The notes under the pieces are model-generated. The model was given only the letters and a program-made list of their open reading frames with translations. It was not told where the DNA came from and made no database searches. The position numbers and the translations under genes were made by a program. Source: Caulobacter vibrioides (GTDB lineage: Bacteria > Pseudomonadota > Alphaproteobacteria > Caulobacterales > Caulobacteraceae). Taken from it: a DNA stretch of 64,000 nt. Where the stretch lies: NCBI GenBank assembly GCA_001449105.1, contig LNIY01000079.1, positions 1-64,000 on the forward strand, read 5' to 3'. Below are positions 34,086-45,316 of this stretch, piece by piece. Every line of letters starts with the position of its first letter. The first letter of the stretch is position 1.

Positions 34086-36175
34086 CCCTCCAGCTTGGAC
34101 CATCCCGCCGCCGGCTTGAAGCGTTCGCCGTACTTGCCGGCCAGTTCCTCCAGTCGCGTCTTGACCTCGGCCACGCCTCGCTGGCGGGCATAGTGCAGCG
34201 GCCCGCCCCGGAACGGCGCGAAGCCGGCGCCGAAGATCATCGCCGCGTCGACGACGTCGGGATCGTCCGACACCCCTTCGCCCAGCAGGGCGGCGGCGGT
34301 GTTGACCAGCGGCAGGATCAGGCGGTCGGCCATGTCGGCATCTGGCTTGGCGGCGTCGTGCGCCTTCACCGGCTCGCCTTCCTTCCAGACATAGAGGCCC
34401 TCGCCGGTCTTCTTGCCGAGCTTCTTCTGTTCGACCTTGTCGCGCAGCCATTGCGGCGCCTCGGGAATGGCCCAGCCCAGCTCGCGCTTCAGCATGTCGG
34501 CCACGGCCAGGCAGATGTCGAGCCCGACCTGGTCGGCCAGTTCGATCGGTCCCATCGGCATGCCAAAGCCCTCGGCGGCCTTGTCGATGGTCTCCTTGGA
34601 CGCCCCCTCGTCGAGCATGACCAGAGCCTCGGCCAGATACGGCGTCAGGGCGCGGTTGACGATGAAGCCGGGCGCACTCCTGGCCGGGGCCGGCAGGCGA
34701 TCGATGGCGCCGACGAAAGCGCGGGCGGCCGTCTCGACCTCGGGAGCGAGGCGGTCATGGCGCACCACCTCGACCAGTTGCATGCGCGAAACCGGGTTGA
34801 AGAAGTGCACGCCCACCAGCCGTTCAGGACGCTGCAGCCCTTCGCGTAGGGTCTCCAGTGGAATCGACGAGGTGTTGGTGGCCAGGATCGCGCCGGGCTT
34901 CATCACCGGTTCGAGCTTGGCGTAGAGACCCTTCTTGAGATCGACCTTCTCGGGCGCGGCCTCGATTACCAGGTCGGCCAGCCTGGCGCCTTGCCCCTTC
35001 AGGTCCGGGATCAGGCGGTCCAGCGCGTCGCGCACCTTGAGGCGGTCGTCGCGGCCGATCTTGCCGTAAAGCGCGGCCGCCCGCTTGATCGCCCCGCTGA
35101 TCGGCTCGGCCTTGACGTCGGTCAGGGTGACGGTGAGGCCGCTCCAGGCGCACCAGGCGGCGATGTCGCCGCCCATGGCCCCGGCGCCGATGACGTGGAC
35201 CCGCTTGATCCCCGACTTGCCGCCGGCCAGGCCTTTCAGCTTCTCGCGCAGGAAGAACACCCGGATCAGGTTCTGGGCGGTCTGCGACACCATCAGCCTG
35301 GCGAACGAGCCGATCTCGGCGGCCTTCATCGCCTCGAAGTCGCCGCCGTGGCGCTCCCACAGGTCGATCAGCGCGCCGGGGGCCGGATAGTGCTCGCCCG
35401 GCGCCTGCCTGGCGGCCTCCTCCCGCATGCGCTTGGCGGCGATGCGACGGGCCGGGCCGCTGTCCTTCAGGCGGTCGAGGATGCTGGGCTGGTCGTGCTT
35501 CAGCTCGCCCTTGACCGCGGCGCGCACGGCCGCGCGGACGTGGCGCTCGGGCACGATGGCGTCGACCAGCCCCAGGCTCTTGGCCTTGCGGGCTGGGATC
35601 GTCTTGCCGGTCAGCATGAACTGCATGGCTTGCAGCGGATCGATCAGCCGCGTGAAGCGCGCCGTGCCGCCAAGACCCGGATGCAGACCCAGCTGCACCT
35701 CGGGAAAGCCGAACCTGGCCCCCTCGACGGCGATGCGGCTGTGGCAGGCCAGGGCAACTTCCAGCCCGCCGCCCAGCGCGTAGCCATGGACCACCGCCAC
35801 GGTCGGGAAGGTCACCGCCTCCAGCCGATCGGTGATGGCGTGGGCGCGGGCCATGCGCTGCTCGACCTCCGAAACATCGGACGCGCCGCGAAACTGGCTG
35901 ACGTCGGCCCCCGCGATAAAGCCCGAGGCCTTGGCCGAGCGGATGACGAGGCCTGCGGGGCGGTCGGCCTCAAGCCGGTCGAGGATCTTGTCCAGTTCGA
36001 CCAGCACGGCGTCGTCGAGCGTGTTGGCGCTGGCGCCGGTCTTATCGAGCACGGCCCAGGCGACGTTGTCGACGTCGCGGGTCAGCTTCCAGTTCTCATA
36101 CGGGCTGTCGCCCACCGGCTTGGGACCAAGATCGAAGTCGCGGGTTTCGAGCAGGGTCAGGACACGGTCTTGCAT
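34082..36175 (-). CDS. fadJ: Bifunctional enoyl-CoA hydratase / 3-hydroxyacyl-CoA dehydrogenase (FadJ-type)
   Basis: A 697-residue fused beta-oxidation enzyme. The hydratase domain (about 20-210) has FIAGAD and the candidate catalytic Glu139 (YALGGGLEVALA) and Glu159 (FGFPEVQLGL). The dehydrogenase domain starts at about 322 with the NAD motif GAGAMG (330-335) and contains VGVHFFNPVSRMQLVEVV with the catalytic His region, then the C-terminal NRALTPYLAEALVML. It converts enoyl-CoA to 3-ketoacyl-CoA. The ATG at 36175 follows GAGGG and lies 14 nt after the thiolase stop. Confidence 0.93.
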   Translation of the reverse strand: MQDRVLTLLETRDFDLGPKPVGDSPYENWKLTRDVDNVAWAVLDKTGASANTLDDAVLVELDKILDRLEADRPAGLVIRSAKASGFIAGADVSQFRGASDVSEVEQRMARAHAITDRLEAVTFPTVAVVHGYALGGGLEVALACHSRIAVEGARFGFPEVQLGLHPGLGGTARFTRLIDPLQAMQFMLTGKTIPARKAKSLGLVDAIVPERHVRAAVRAAVKGELKHDQPSILDRLKDSGPARRIAAKRMREEAARQAPGEHYPAPGALIDLWERHGGDFEAMKAAEIGSFARLMVSQTAQNLIRVFFLREKLKGLAGGKSGIKRVHVIGAGAMGGDIAAWCAWSGLTVTLTDVKAEPISGAIKRAAALYGKIGRDDRLKVRDALDRLIPDLKGQGARLADLVIEAAPEKVDLKKGLYAKLEPVMKPGAILATNTSSIPLETLREGLQRPERLVGVHFFNPVSRMQLVEVVRHDRLAPEVETAARAFVGAIDRLPAPARSAPGFIVNRALTPYLAEALVMLDEGASKETIDKAAEGFGMPMGPIELADQVGLDICLAVADMLKRELGWAIPEAPQWLRDKVEQKKLGKKTGEGLYVWKEGEPVKAHDAAKPDADMADRLILPLVNTAAALLGEGVSDDPDVVDAAMIFGAGFAPFRGGPLHYARQRGVAEVKTRLEELAGKYGERFKPAAGWSKLEG

Positions 36176-36189
36176 GGTCGTTTCCCTCC

Positions 36190-37473
36190 TCAGACCCGTT
36201 CGATCAGCATGGCGCCGCCCTGGCCGCCGCCGATGCATTCGGTGGCGATCCCGCGCTTGAGGTCGAGGCGCTCCAGGGCAGTGATCAGGTGCAGCACGAT
36301 GCGGTTGCCGCTGGCCCCGACAGGGTGGCCGAGGCTGACGGCGCCGCCATCGACGTTCAGGCGCTCGCGATCGATGGTCCCGGCCGCGCCGGGCAGGCCC
36401 AAAATCTCGCGGCCGAACGCTTCGTCTTCCCAGGCGGCCAAGCAGGCCAGCACCTGGGCGGCGAAGGCCTCGTTCAGCTCCCAAAGATCGACGTCGCCCA
36501 GCGACAGGCCCGCGCGCTTCAGCAGGGCCGAGGACGACAGCACAGGTCCAAGGCCCATGATCGATGGATCCAGCGCGGCCCATTCGCTGTCGAGGATCAC
36601 GGCTCGGGGTTTGAGCCCGTGCTTCTTCACCGCCTCCTCCGAGGCCAGGATCACCCACGAGGCGCCGTCGGTGATCTGCGAGCTGTTGCCGGGGGTGACC
36701 TTGCCGAATGGCCGCTCGAAGGCGGGCTTCAAGGTCGCCAGCTTTTCAACGCTGCTGTCGGGGCGCACGCCGTCGTCGTGGTCGAACACCGTGCCGTCGC
36801 GGGCGAAGGCGGGCTCGACCTCGCCGGCCAACCAGCCTTCGGCCTGGGCGCGGGCCAGGCGCTTGTGACTTTCGACGGCGTAGGCGTCTGCCGCCTCGCG
36901 GCTGATGTCGAAATAGTGGGCCAGCACCTCGGCGGTCTGGCCCATGCCCAGATCGGTGATCGGGTCGGTTAGGCCTCGCTCGAGGCCGATGACAGGTTGC
37001 AGCATGTCGGGCCGGAAGGCGGTGGCCGCCTTGGCCTTGTCGAGCGGCGACTTCGCGCCCTGGAAGGCCGACAGCCACTCGACCGCCGACTGCTTGAGCA
37101 CCAGGGGCGCGTGGCTCAGGGCCTCGGCCCCGCCTGCCAGGATCAGGTCGGACGAACCCTCGCGGATGTAGCGAAAGGCGGTGTCGATCGACTGCATGCC
37201 CGAGCCGCAGTTGATGGCCACGGTGAAGGCCGTCATCTCCGGGCCGCAGCCCAGGCGCAGGGCCGCCACGCGGGCGGGGTTCTGCTCGTCGGCGATGACG
37301 TTCACGCAGCCGAGGATCACCTGGTCGAAGGCGTCTGGCGCGAAGGGCTGGCGCAATAGCAGCGGCCGGCCGCACTGGACGGCCAGGTCGACCGGGGTGA
37401 ACGGCCCCGGCCCCTTTCGCGCCTTCAGGAACGGCGTGCGCGCGCCGTCGACCACATAGACCGGCCGGCTCAC
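36190..37473 (-). CDS. Acetyl-CoA acyltransferase (thiolase)
   Basis: A 427-residue thiolase that splits 3-ketoacyl-CoA to acetyl-CoA. Catalytic Cys89 sits in AINCGSGMQ; the C-terminal motifs NVDGGAVSLGHPVGASGNR (His) and ECIGGGQGGAMLIE (Cys) are complete. It starts with GTG at 37473, overlapping the FadE stop as GTGA. With FadE and FadJ it makes a full beta-oxidation spiral in one operon. Confidence 0.93.
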   Translation of the reverse strand: MSRPVYVVDGARTPFLKARKGPGPFTPVDLAVQCGRPLLLRQPFAPDAFDQVILGCVNVIADEQNPARVAALRLGCGPEMTAFTVAINCGSGMQSIDTAFRYIREGSSDLILAGGAEALSHAPLVLKQSAVEWLSAFQGAKSPLDKAKAATAFRPDMLQPVIGLERGLTDPITDLGMGQTAEVLAHYFDISREAADAYAVESHKRLARAQAEGWLAGEVEPAFARDGTVFDHDDGVRPDSSVEKLATLKPAFERPFGKVTPGNSSQITDGASWVILASEEAVKKHGLKPRAVILDSEWAALDPSIMGLGPVLSSSALLKRAGLSLGDVDLWELNEAFAAQVLACLAAWEDEAFGREILGLPGAAGTIDRERLNVDGGAVSLGHPVGASGNRIVLHLITALERLDLKRGIATECIGGGQGGAMLIERV

Positions 37474-39800
37474 GCGCGGACCTCGAAGCTGCGGGCTTCG
37501 CCCTGTCCGGGTCGCTGCGGGATCTCGCCGTCGCCCTGGGCCCTGGCGCGCCTGTCGCTGACGGCGTCCGGCCTCGCCTGCGCCTTGACCTCGGTGGCGA
37601 GGCCGTCGTGAGCGAAGTCGTCGACGGCGATCACTTCGGCGACCGCCTTGTCGGCGGCTTCCAGCTGCGCGATCTCGGCCTCCGTGACGAGGCCCTTTTC
37701 GGCGGCGATCTTCCAGTCGCGGATCTTCTGGGCCTTCAGGCGATCGTGGATCGGCTGGGTGGCGACCACGCGTTCGAAGGCGTCGATCAGCTGGCCGACG
37801 GCCTGGTCCTTGCCGCCGACATAGACGTTCTCGACCAGGCGATCGCGGGTCTCGGACGGGTGCAGCAGCAGCTCGGCGCAGGCCTGGGTGACCTTGTCCG
37901 ACGGCCCGCGACGACGGGCGCCGAACGGCAGGATCGCCGCCCGCAACAGCCAGCCGGCCAGACGGTTGGGCAGGTTGGCGAACACCTCGTCGAAGCGCTG
38001 CTCGATGGTGGCGAAGGCGGTGTCGGCGCACCATTGCAGAAGCGGGAAGTCGGCGTCCTGGCGGCCCTCGTCCTCCCAGCGCTTCAGGGCGCCCGACAGG
38101 AAATACAGCTCCGACAGGATGTCGCCCAGGCGGGCCGACAGCATTTCCTTGCGCTTGAGATCACCGCCCAGGGTCAGCAGGGCCAGGTCGGAGGCCAGGG
38201 CGAAGCCGGCGCTGTAGCGACCGGCCTGGCGATAGAAGCGCGTAGCCCGGCCGGCGTCCGGGGCCGGCGACAGGGCGCCGTTCGTCCAGCTGCGGGCGAA
38301 GGTGCGGATCCCGTTGCGCAGGGCGTGGGCGACGTGGCTCCAGAAGGCTTCGTCGAACTGCTCCAGGCCGCGCTGGGCGTTGGCGTCGCCCAGGGCCAGG
38401 ATTTCCTTGAGCATGTAGGGATGCGCGCGGATCGCCCCCTGGCCGAAGACCATCAGGCTGCGGGTCAGGATGTTGGCGCCCTCGACGGTGATGCCGACCG
38501 GGATGGCCCGGTACTGCGCGCCCATGTAGTTGCGAGGCCCCTCGATGATCGCCTTGCCGCCGTGGACGTCCATGGCGTCGTTGACCACGGTCCGCATCCG
38601 CTCGGTCGCGCCGGACTTCAGCAGGGCCGAGATCACCGACGGATGCTTGCCCATGTCGAGGCCCGCGCAGGTCAGGCGGCGCGCGCCGTCGACGAGATAG
38701 GCGTTGCCGGCGATGCGGGCCAGGCGCTCCTGCACGCCCTCGAACTTGCCGATCGGAACGCCGAACTGCTGGCGCACGCGCGAATAGCTGCCGGTGGTCA
38801 GGGCGCTGAAGGCGGCCGCCGCGCCCGACAGGGCGGGCAGCGAAATGCCGCGCCCCGCCGCCAGGGCCGTCATCAGCATCTTCCACCCCTGCCCCACCCG
38901 ATCGACGCCGCCGATCACGAGGTCCATGGGAATGAAGACGTCCGTGCCCCAGTTGGGACCGTTCTGGAAGGTCTGGAAGGCCGGCAGGTGGCGGCGGCCG
39001 ATCTCGACGCCTGGCGTCGTGGTCGGAACCAGGGCGCAGGTGATGCCGATGTCCTCGCGCTCGCCCAGCAGGTGGTCGGGGTCGCGCAGCTTGAAGGCCA
39101 GACCCAGCACCGTGCAGACGGGTCCGAGGGTGATGTAGCGCTTGTGCCAGTTCAGGCGGATGCCCAGGACCTCCTTGCCCTCCCAGGTTCCGCGGCAGAC
39201 CACGCCCTCGTCGACCATGGCCGAAGCGTCAGAGCCGGCTTCGGGACTGGTCAGGCCGAAGGCGGGGATCTCGCGGCCATCGGCCAGGCGCGGCAGCCAG
39301 TGGTCCTGCTGGTCCTTCGTGCCAAAGCGCATGATCAGCTCGCCCGGGCCGAGCGAGTTGGGCACCATGGTGGTCACCGCCGTCGTCACCGAGCGGGTGG
39401 CGATGCGGCGCACGACCTCGGCATGGCCGAAGGCCGAGAAGCCCAGGCCGCCGTACTGCTTGGGAATGATCATCCCGAAGAATTTGTTTTCCTTCAGGAA
39501 GCTCCAGACCTCGGGTGACAGGTCGCGGGTCTCCCAGGTCATGGTCCATTCGTCGACCATGGCGCAGAGCTTTTCAACGGGGCCGTCCATGAAGGCCTGT
39601 TCGTCAGGGCGCAGCTGAGGCTTGGGGAACGACAGAAGCTCGTTCCAGTCGGGGTCGCCGGTGAACAGCGCCGCGTCCCACCAGACATCGCCCGCGTCGA
39701 TCGCGTCGCGCTCGGTCTGGGACAGGGCCGGCAGCACGCCTTGGGCCCAATGGAAGATGGGTCGGGTGAGAAGATCCCGACGCAGGGAGAAGCTGGTCAT
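37470..39800 (-). CDS. fadE: Acyl-CoA dehydrogenase, FadE type
   Basis: A 776-residue FAD-dependent acyl-CoA dehydrogenase of the long FadE family, with an extra C-terminal domain beyond the 380-residue ACAD core. Motifs: FGLTSPEAGSDASAM and VPIGKFEGVQERLARIAG, then GITVEGANILTRSLMVFGQG. It catalyses the first step of fatty acid beta-oxidation at the membrane. The ATG at 39800 begins the fad part of the cluster, 155 bp after aceB. The C-terminal 30 residues are charged and probably disordered. Confidence 0.92.
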   Translation of the reverse strand: MTSFSLRRDLLTRPIFHWAQGVLPALSQTERDAIDAGDVWWDAALFTGDPDWNELLSFPKPQLRPDEQAFMDGPVEKLCAMVDEWTMTWETRDLSPEVWSFLKENKFFGMIIPKQYGGLGFSAFGHAEVVRRIATRSVTTAVTTMVPNSLGPGELIMRFGTKDQQDHWLPRLADGREIPAFGLTSPEAGSDASAMVDEGVVCRGTWEGKEVLGIRLNWHKRYITLGPVCTVLGLAFKLRDPDHLLGEREDIGITCALVPTTTPGVEIGRRHLPAFQTFQNGPNWGTDVFIPMDLVIGGVDRVGQGWKMLMTALAAGRGISLPALSGAAAAFSALTTGSYSRVRQQFGVPIGKFEGVQERLARIAGNAYLVDGARRLTCAGLDMGKHPSVISALLKSGATERMRTVVNDAMDVHGGKAIIEGPRNYMGAQYRAIPVGITVEGANILTRSLMVFGQGAIRAHPYMLKEILALGDANAQRGLEQFDEAFWSHVAHALRNGIRTFARSWTNGALSPAPDAGRATRFYRQAGRYSAGFALASDLALLTLGGDLKRKEMLSARLGDILSELYFLSGALKRWEDEGRQDADFPLLQWCADTAFATIEQRFDEVFANLPNRLAGWLLRAAILPFGARRRGPSDKVTQACAELLLHPSETRDRLVENVYVGGKDQAVGQLIDAFERVVATQPIHDRLKAQKIRDWKIAAEKGLVTEAEIAQLEAADKAVAEVIAVDDFAHDGLATEVKAQARPDAVSDRRARAQGDGEIPQRPGQGEARSFEVRA

Positions 39801-39899
39801 GACGACGCCCGCCTTCGTTACTGGTCGAGCGTCAAACGCGCCGGCGCCCGCATGGCTCCGGCCTTTCCGGTCCTTAAGTGTCAGCGATCCGACGCAACG

Positions 39900-39931
39900 C
39901 GGCGACGCTCCGGGGGGATGGAGCGCCGCCG
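39900..39931 (-). other. GC-rich hairpin between aceB and fadE
   Basis: CGGCGACGCTCC (39900-39911) pairs with GGAGCGCCGCCG (39920-39931) with one wobble and an 8-nt loop. No T-run follows on the minus strand. It may be a weak terminator or a processing site that separates the glyoxylate genes from the fad operon. Confidence 0.4.
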
Positions 39932-39955
39932 CGCCGGGACCGGCCGATCAGTCGA

Positions 39956-41536
<1,581 letters not shown>

Positions 41537-41814
41537 GGCGTGTTCCGTGGTGTGGGGACGCGGACTTGGGAGGGTGTATCGGATGCCTTCTGCGCACCCA
41601 AGTTTTTCGGCCGCCCCGCCCGACGACGCGGACGGGAAAACCGGAACCCAGGGACCGACAAGTGCGCCGGCCACCGCGAAGAAGCCTCTAGCGCCATGCG
41701 CCGGCCCCTGGGCCCCGAACGAGCGCTGGGCGCTCTCCGGGATTGCGATCTTTCAGTGTCGCGGGCGAGAGGAGGAAGCAGGCGCCTCCCCTCGCCCGCG
41801 GGCGCCCGAGCGTC

Positions 41815-42051
41815 TTAAGCGCTCTTGGGGGCGTCGTTGGCGCGGATGGTCGGGACGATCTGGTCGCCCCAGTTGCCCGAGCCGTCATGGTGGCGCGAGG
41901 TGCGCACCAGCTCGACCGAGTAGCCGGCCTCGATGGCGCGGCGGACGGCTTCGTTGAGGCGGTGCGAAGCCTCGGCGAGGCGGTCCACGGCGCGATCCTG
42001 GGCCGTCGAATCCGGCATCGCGGCCGGAGCGAATTGCGTGACGTTGGTCAT
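41815..42051 (-). CDS. Small uncharacterised protein between aceA and aceB
   Basis: A 78-residue soluble protein, not recognised. The middle is helical and amphipathic (AVDRLAEASHRLNEAVRRAI), followed by EAGYSVELVRTSRHHDGSGN and a short acidic/basic tail. AGGAGA (42059-42064 on the plus strand as TCTCCT) lies 8 nt before the ATG. It lies between isocitrate lyase and malate synthase in the same direction, so it is likely co-transcribed. It could be a small modulator of the shunt; nothing in the sequence shows which. Confidence 0.75.
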   Translation of the reverse strand: MTNVTQFAPAAMPDSTAQDRAVDRLAEASHRLNEAVRRAIEAGYSVELVRTSRHHDGSGNWGDQIVPTIRANDAPKSA

Positions 42052-42117
42052 GGCGTTCTCTCCTGTAGGTTTTCGCCAGTGGGGGTGAAGTGGGAGTTTC
42101 GGTTTTCGGACGCCGGG

Positions 42118-43731
42118 CTATTCGGCGGCGAACTGGTTCATGGTGTTGGCGTGACCGCCAGCCTTCAGGGCCCGCTCGCCGCCGACCATCTCCTTGAAGG
42201 TGTCGCCGAGGTCGGAGCCGACCTCGTGCTGGTGCTTCACGGCCGAGACCCCGCGGCGGATCTCCTCGCGCTGCACCGAGTTGACGTAGGCCTGCATCCG
42301 CTGCTCGCCGAAGTAGCCGCGCGACAGCTCGTCGACGCTCTTGGCGGTCAGGTGGAAGGTCGGCAGGGTGATCAGGTTATGGAACACCCCGGCGCGGGCC
42401 GAAATGTCGACCTGGAAGCGGGCCAGCCGCTCGTCGGCCTCGCGGCCCAGATCGGTGGCGTCGTACTCGGCCGACATCAGGACGTTGCCGTCGGGATAGG
42501 AGTCCTCGTGGATCTTGCCCTCGGCGATCCATTGGGCGCGGACCTGCTTGCGCAGGTTCAGGGTCCAGTTGAACGACGGCGAGTTGTTGTAGGTCAGCTT
42601 GGCGTTCGGCACCGCCTTGCGGACCTCGGCCACCATCGAGGCGATCTCGTCGACGTTGGGCGTGTCGGTCTCGATCCACAGCAGGTCGGCGCCGCCTTGC
42701 GTCAGGTTGGCGATGCAGTCCTCGATGACCCGGGCGCGGCCCGTGCCTTCCTGGAAGGCGAACAGGCCGTTGGCCATGCGCACCGGCTTGACGAAGGCGC
42801 CGTCCTTCATGATCGCGATCTCGCCGTCGCGCAGCGGATTCTCGGCCGTGATGGCTTCGGTCTTCAGCCACTTGATGTATTCGGCCGCGAGGTCGCCCTC
42901 GCCCTGGCTGACCGGGACCTTCTGGGTCAGGCCCGCGCCAAGGCTGTCGGTGCGGGCGACGATGACGCCCTGGTCGACGCCCAGTTCCTCGAAGGCCAGG
43001 CGACAGGCGCGCAGCTTCTCGATGAAGTCCTCGCGCGGCACGGTGACCTTGCCGTCCTGGTGTCCGCACTGCTTGGCGTCGGAGACCTGGTTCTCGATCT
43101 GCAGGCAGCAGGCGCCGGCCTTGATCATCTCCTTGGCCAGCAGATAGGTGGCGTGCTCGTTGCCGAAGCCGGCGTCGATGTCGGCGATGATCGGAACGAC
43201 ATGCGTCTCGAAGCCGTCGATGGCCTTGATCGCGGCCTGCTCGGCGACCTGGTCGCCGGCCTTGCGGGCCGCGCTCAGGGCCTTGAACAGGTCGTTGATC
43301 GCCACTTCATCGGCCTGGCGCAGCGAGACGTAGATCTCCTCGATCAGGTCGACGACCGAGGTCTTCTCGTGCATCGACTGGTCCGGCAGGTGGCCGAAGC
43401 GGTTGCGAAGACCAGCGACCATCCAGCCCGACAGGTAGACGTAGGCGCCCTTGGTCGTGCCGCGCAGGCGCTTGACCGACTTGATCATCTGCTGGGCGTG
43501 GAAGCCCGACCAGCAGCCCAGCGACTGGGTGAACTGGCTGGCGTCGGCGTCGTAGGCGGCCATGTCGGCGCGCATGACGACGGCCATCTCGCGAGCGATG
43601 TCCAGGTGGGTGTTGAAGGTGTTCTGCAGCTTCAGCTGGATGATGTCGTCGATGGCGACGCCGCCGGGCGTCACGCCTTCCGGATAGCGGGCGATAAGGT
43701 CCTGGCGATGCTCGGCGTAGGTCTTGCGCAT
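42118..43731 (-). CDS. aceA: Isocitrate lyase
   Basis: A 537-residue lyase that splits isocitrate to succinate and glyoxylate. The catalytic signature is KQCGHQ at 220-225 (Cys222; classical enzymes have KKCGH). Other family blocks are IIADIDAGFGNEHATYLLAK, QIENQVSD, VARTDSLGAGL and TYNNSPSFNW. It is of the longer, roughly 530-residue class. It is the first gene of the aceA-small gene-aceB unit and is divergent from the XRE regulator at 43891. Confidence 0.95.
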   Translation of the reverse strand: MRKTYAEHRQDLIARYPEGVTPGGVAIDDIIQLKLQNTFNTHLDIAREMAVVMRADMAAYDADASQFTQSLGCWSGFHAQQMIKSVKRLRGTTKGAYVYLSGWMVAGLRNRFGHLPDQSMHEKTSVVDLIEEIYVSLRQADEVAINDLFKALSAARKAGDQVAEQAAIKAIDGFETHVVPIIADIDAGFGNEHATYLLAKEMIKAGACCLQIENQVSDAKQCGHQDGKVTVPREDFIEKLRACRLAFEELGVDQGVIVARTDSLGAGLTQKVPVSQGEGDLAAEYIKWLKTEAITAENPLRDGEIAIMKDGAFVKPVRMANGLFAFQEGTGRARVIEDCIANLTQGGADLLWIETDTPNVDEIASMVAEVRKAVPNAKLTYNNSPSFNWTLNLRKQVRAQWIAEGKIHEDSYPDGNVLMSAEYDATDLGREADERLARFQVDISARAGVFHNLITLPTFHLTAKSVDELSRGYFGEQRMQAYVNSVQREEIRRGVSAVKHQHEVGSDLGDTFKEMVGGERALKAGGHANTMNQFAAE

Positions 43732-43835
43732 GGTCGTTGTTCTTCCCCATCGGGGCCCGCTTGTTGGGAGGCGGGCTGTAAGCTGTGACAGGGAGCTAAC
43801 GCCGACGCGGCAAGGCGGTCGAACCTATTGAAGAC

Positions 43836-43850
43836 GATTTGTCACAAATC
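43836..43850. promoter_or_regulatory. Inverted repeat GATTTG-TCA-CAAATC in aceA/regulator intergenic region
   Basis: A perfect 6+6 bp inverted repeat sits 105 bp upstream of aceA and 41 bp before the regulator ATG. Its core resembles operators of the RamB-type regulators of glyoxylate genes (TTTGCAAA-like), so it is a good candidate site for the 43891 product. Further AT-rich sequence (ACTTTGTGAATTCTGTAAAT) follows on the plus strand. Confidence 0.55.
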
Positions 43851-43890
43851 GACTTTGTGAATTCTGTAAATCTATGACAATGTGACAACC

Positions 43891-45312
43891 ATGGTCACGA
43901 CCGACAAAAAGCTGTTCCTGGGCGGCCGCCTCAAGCGCCTGCGCCGAGACCTCGGGGTCACCCAGAGCCGCATGGCCGACGAACTGGGCGTATCGCCGAG
44001 CTACCTGAACCTTCTGGAGCGCAACCAGCGGCCGGTCACGGCCCAGATGCTGTTGCGGCTGGCCGAGGCCTACGACCTGGACCTGCGCACCCTGTCGGCC
44101 GACGATCCGGGCGGCGGGGCGGGCCTGGAAGAGGTGCTGGCCGACAAGATGTTCTCCGACCTCGGCATCGGGCGTCACGAGACGGCCGAGGTGGCCGAGC
44201 TGTCGCCGGGCCTCGCCGAGGCCATGGCCCGCCTCTATCGCGCCTATCTCGATCGCGGTCGGATGATCGACCTGGGCGCCTTCGAACGCCCGGACGGAAC
44301 ACCGGCGGCCTCCTCGTCGCCGACCGACTGGGTGCGAGACCTGGTCGGCTCGCAGCGCAATCACTTCGCCGAACTGGAGACGGCGGCCGAGGCCATCGTC
44401 GCTCAGCTGGACGCCGACCTGCAGGACCTGGGACCCGCCGTGCGCGAGCGCCTGCTGGCCCGCCACGGCATTCAGACGCGAGTGATGCCGACAGAGGTCA
44501 TGGCGGGCTCGCTGCGCCGCTACGACCACCACCGCAAGCGGCTGATGCTGTCGGAGACCCTGGCCCCCGCCAGCCGCATCTTCGCCATGTGCTACCAGCT
44601 GGGGCTGATGGAGGCGCCCGAGGCGCTGTCGCGCCTGGCCGACCGCTTCACCGCGCCCGATCGCGCCACGCGCCAGCTGCTGAAGGTGTTCCTCGACAAC
44701 TACCTCGCCGCGGCGATCATGATGCCTTACGAGCCGTTCCACGCGGCCATGGAGGCCAGCGGCTACGACATCGAGCGGGTGCGCCCGCGCTTCGGCGTCA
44801 GCTACGAGCAGGCCGCCCAGCGCCTGACCACGCTCAGCCGCCCCGGCGCGCGCGGGATCCCGTTCTTCATGATGCGGCTGGATGCGGCGGGGAACATCTC
44901 CAAGCGCTTCGCCGCCGGCCCCTTCCCGTTCTCGCGCTTCGGCGGGGCCTGCCCGCGCTGGAACGTCCACGACAGCTTCAAGACCCCCGGCCGCATCGTC
45001 ACCCAGGTGATCGAGACGCCCGACGGCGAGCGCTATTTCACCCTGTCGCGCACCGTGCGGCGGACCTCGGGCCTGCAGGCGGGTCTGGAGGACGAACTGG
45101 TCATCGGCCTGGGCTGCGAGCTGAAGTTCGCCGGCAAGCTGGCCGCTTCGCGCGGGCTCGACATCGCCTCGCCGCTGGCGGTGGAGATCGGGCCTTCGTG
45201 CCGAATTTGCGAGCGGCCGGCCTGCCCCCAGCGCGCCGCCGCCCCGATCAACCGCACCTTGCTGGTGGAAGAGGCCAGCAAGTCGGTGACCCCGTTCCCG
45301 TTCGCCCGCTGA
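43891..45312 (+). CDS. XRE-family short-chain-acyl-responsive regulator (RamB/ScfR-like)
   Basis: A 473-residue regulator. HTH_3 spans about 12-66 (RLKRLRRDLGVTQSRMADEL, VSPSYLNLLERNQRPVTAQM). An IrrE-like region (PASRIFAMCYQLGLM) lacks the HExxH metal site, so it is a sensor and not a protease. A C-terminal DUF2083-like domain carries cysteines (CPRWNVHD, SCRICERPACPQ) that could bind metal. Relatives control glyoxylate and propionate genes. It is divergent from aceA. Start: ATG 43891; an in-frame GTG at 43882 would add three residues and no strong ribosome site decides. Confidence 0.85.
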   Translation: MVTTDKKLFLGGRLKRLRRDLGVTQSRMADELGVSPSYLNLLERNQRPVTAQMLLRLAEAYDLDLRTLSADDPGGGAGLEEVLADKMFSDLGIGRHETAEVAELSPGLAEAMARLYRAYLDRGRMIDLGAFERPDGTPAASSSPTDWVRDLVGSQRNHFAELETAAEAIVAQLDADLQDLGPAVRERLLARHGIQTRVMPTEVMAGSLRRYDHHRKRLMLSETLAPASRIFAMCYQLGLMEAPEALSRLADRFTAPDRATRQLLKVFLDNYLAAAIMMPYEPFHAAMEASGYDIERVRPRFGVSYEQAAQRLTTLSRPGARGIPFFMMRLDAAGNISKRFAAGPFPFSRFGGACPRWNVHDSFKTPGRIVTQVIETPDGERYFTLSRTVRRTSGLQAGLEDELVIGLGCELKFAGKLAASRGLDIASPLAVEIGPSCRICERPACPQRAAAPINRTLLVEEASKSVTPFPFAR

Positions 45313-45316
45313 GGGC

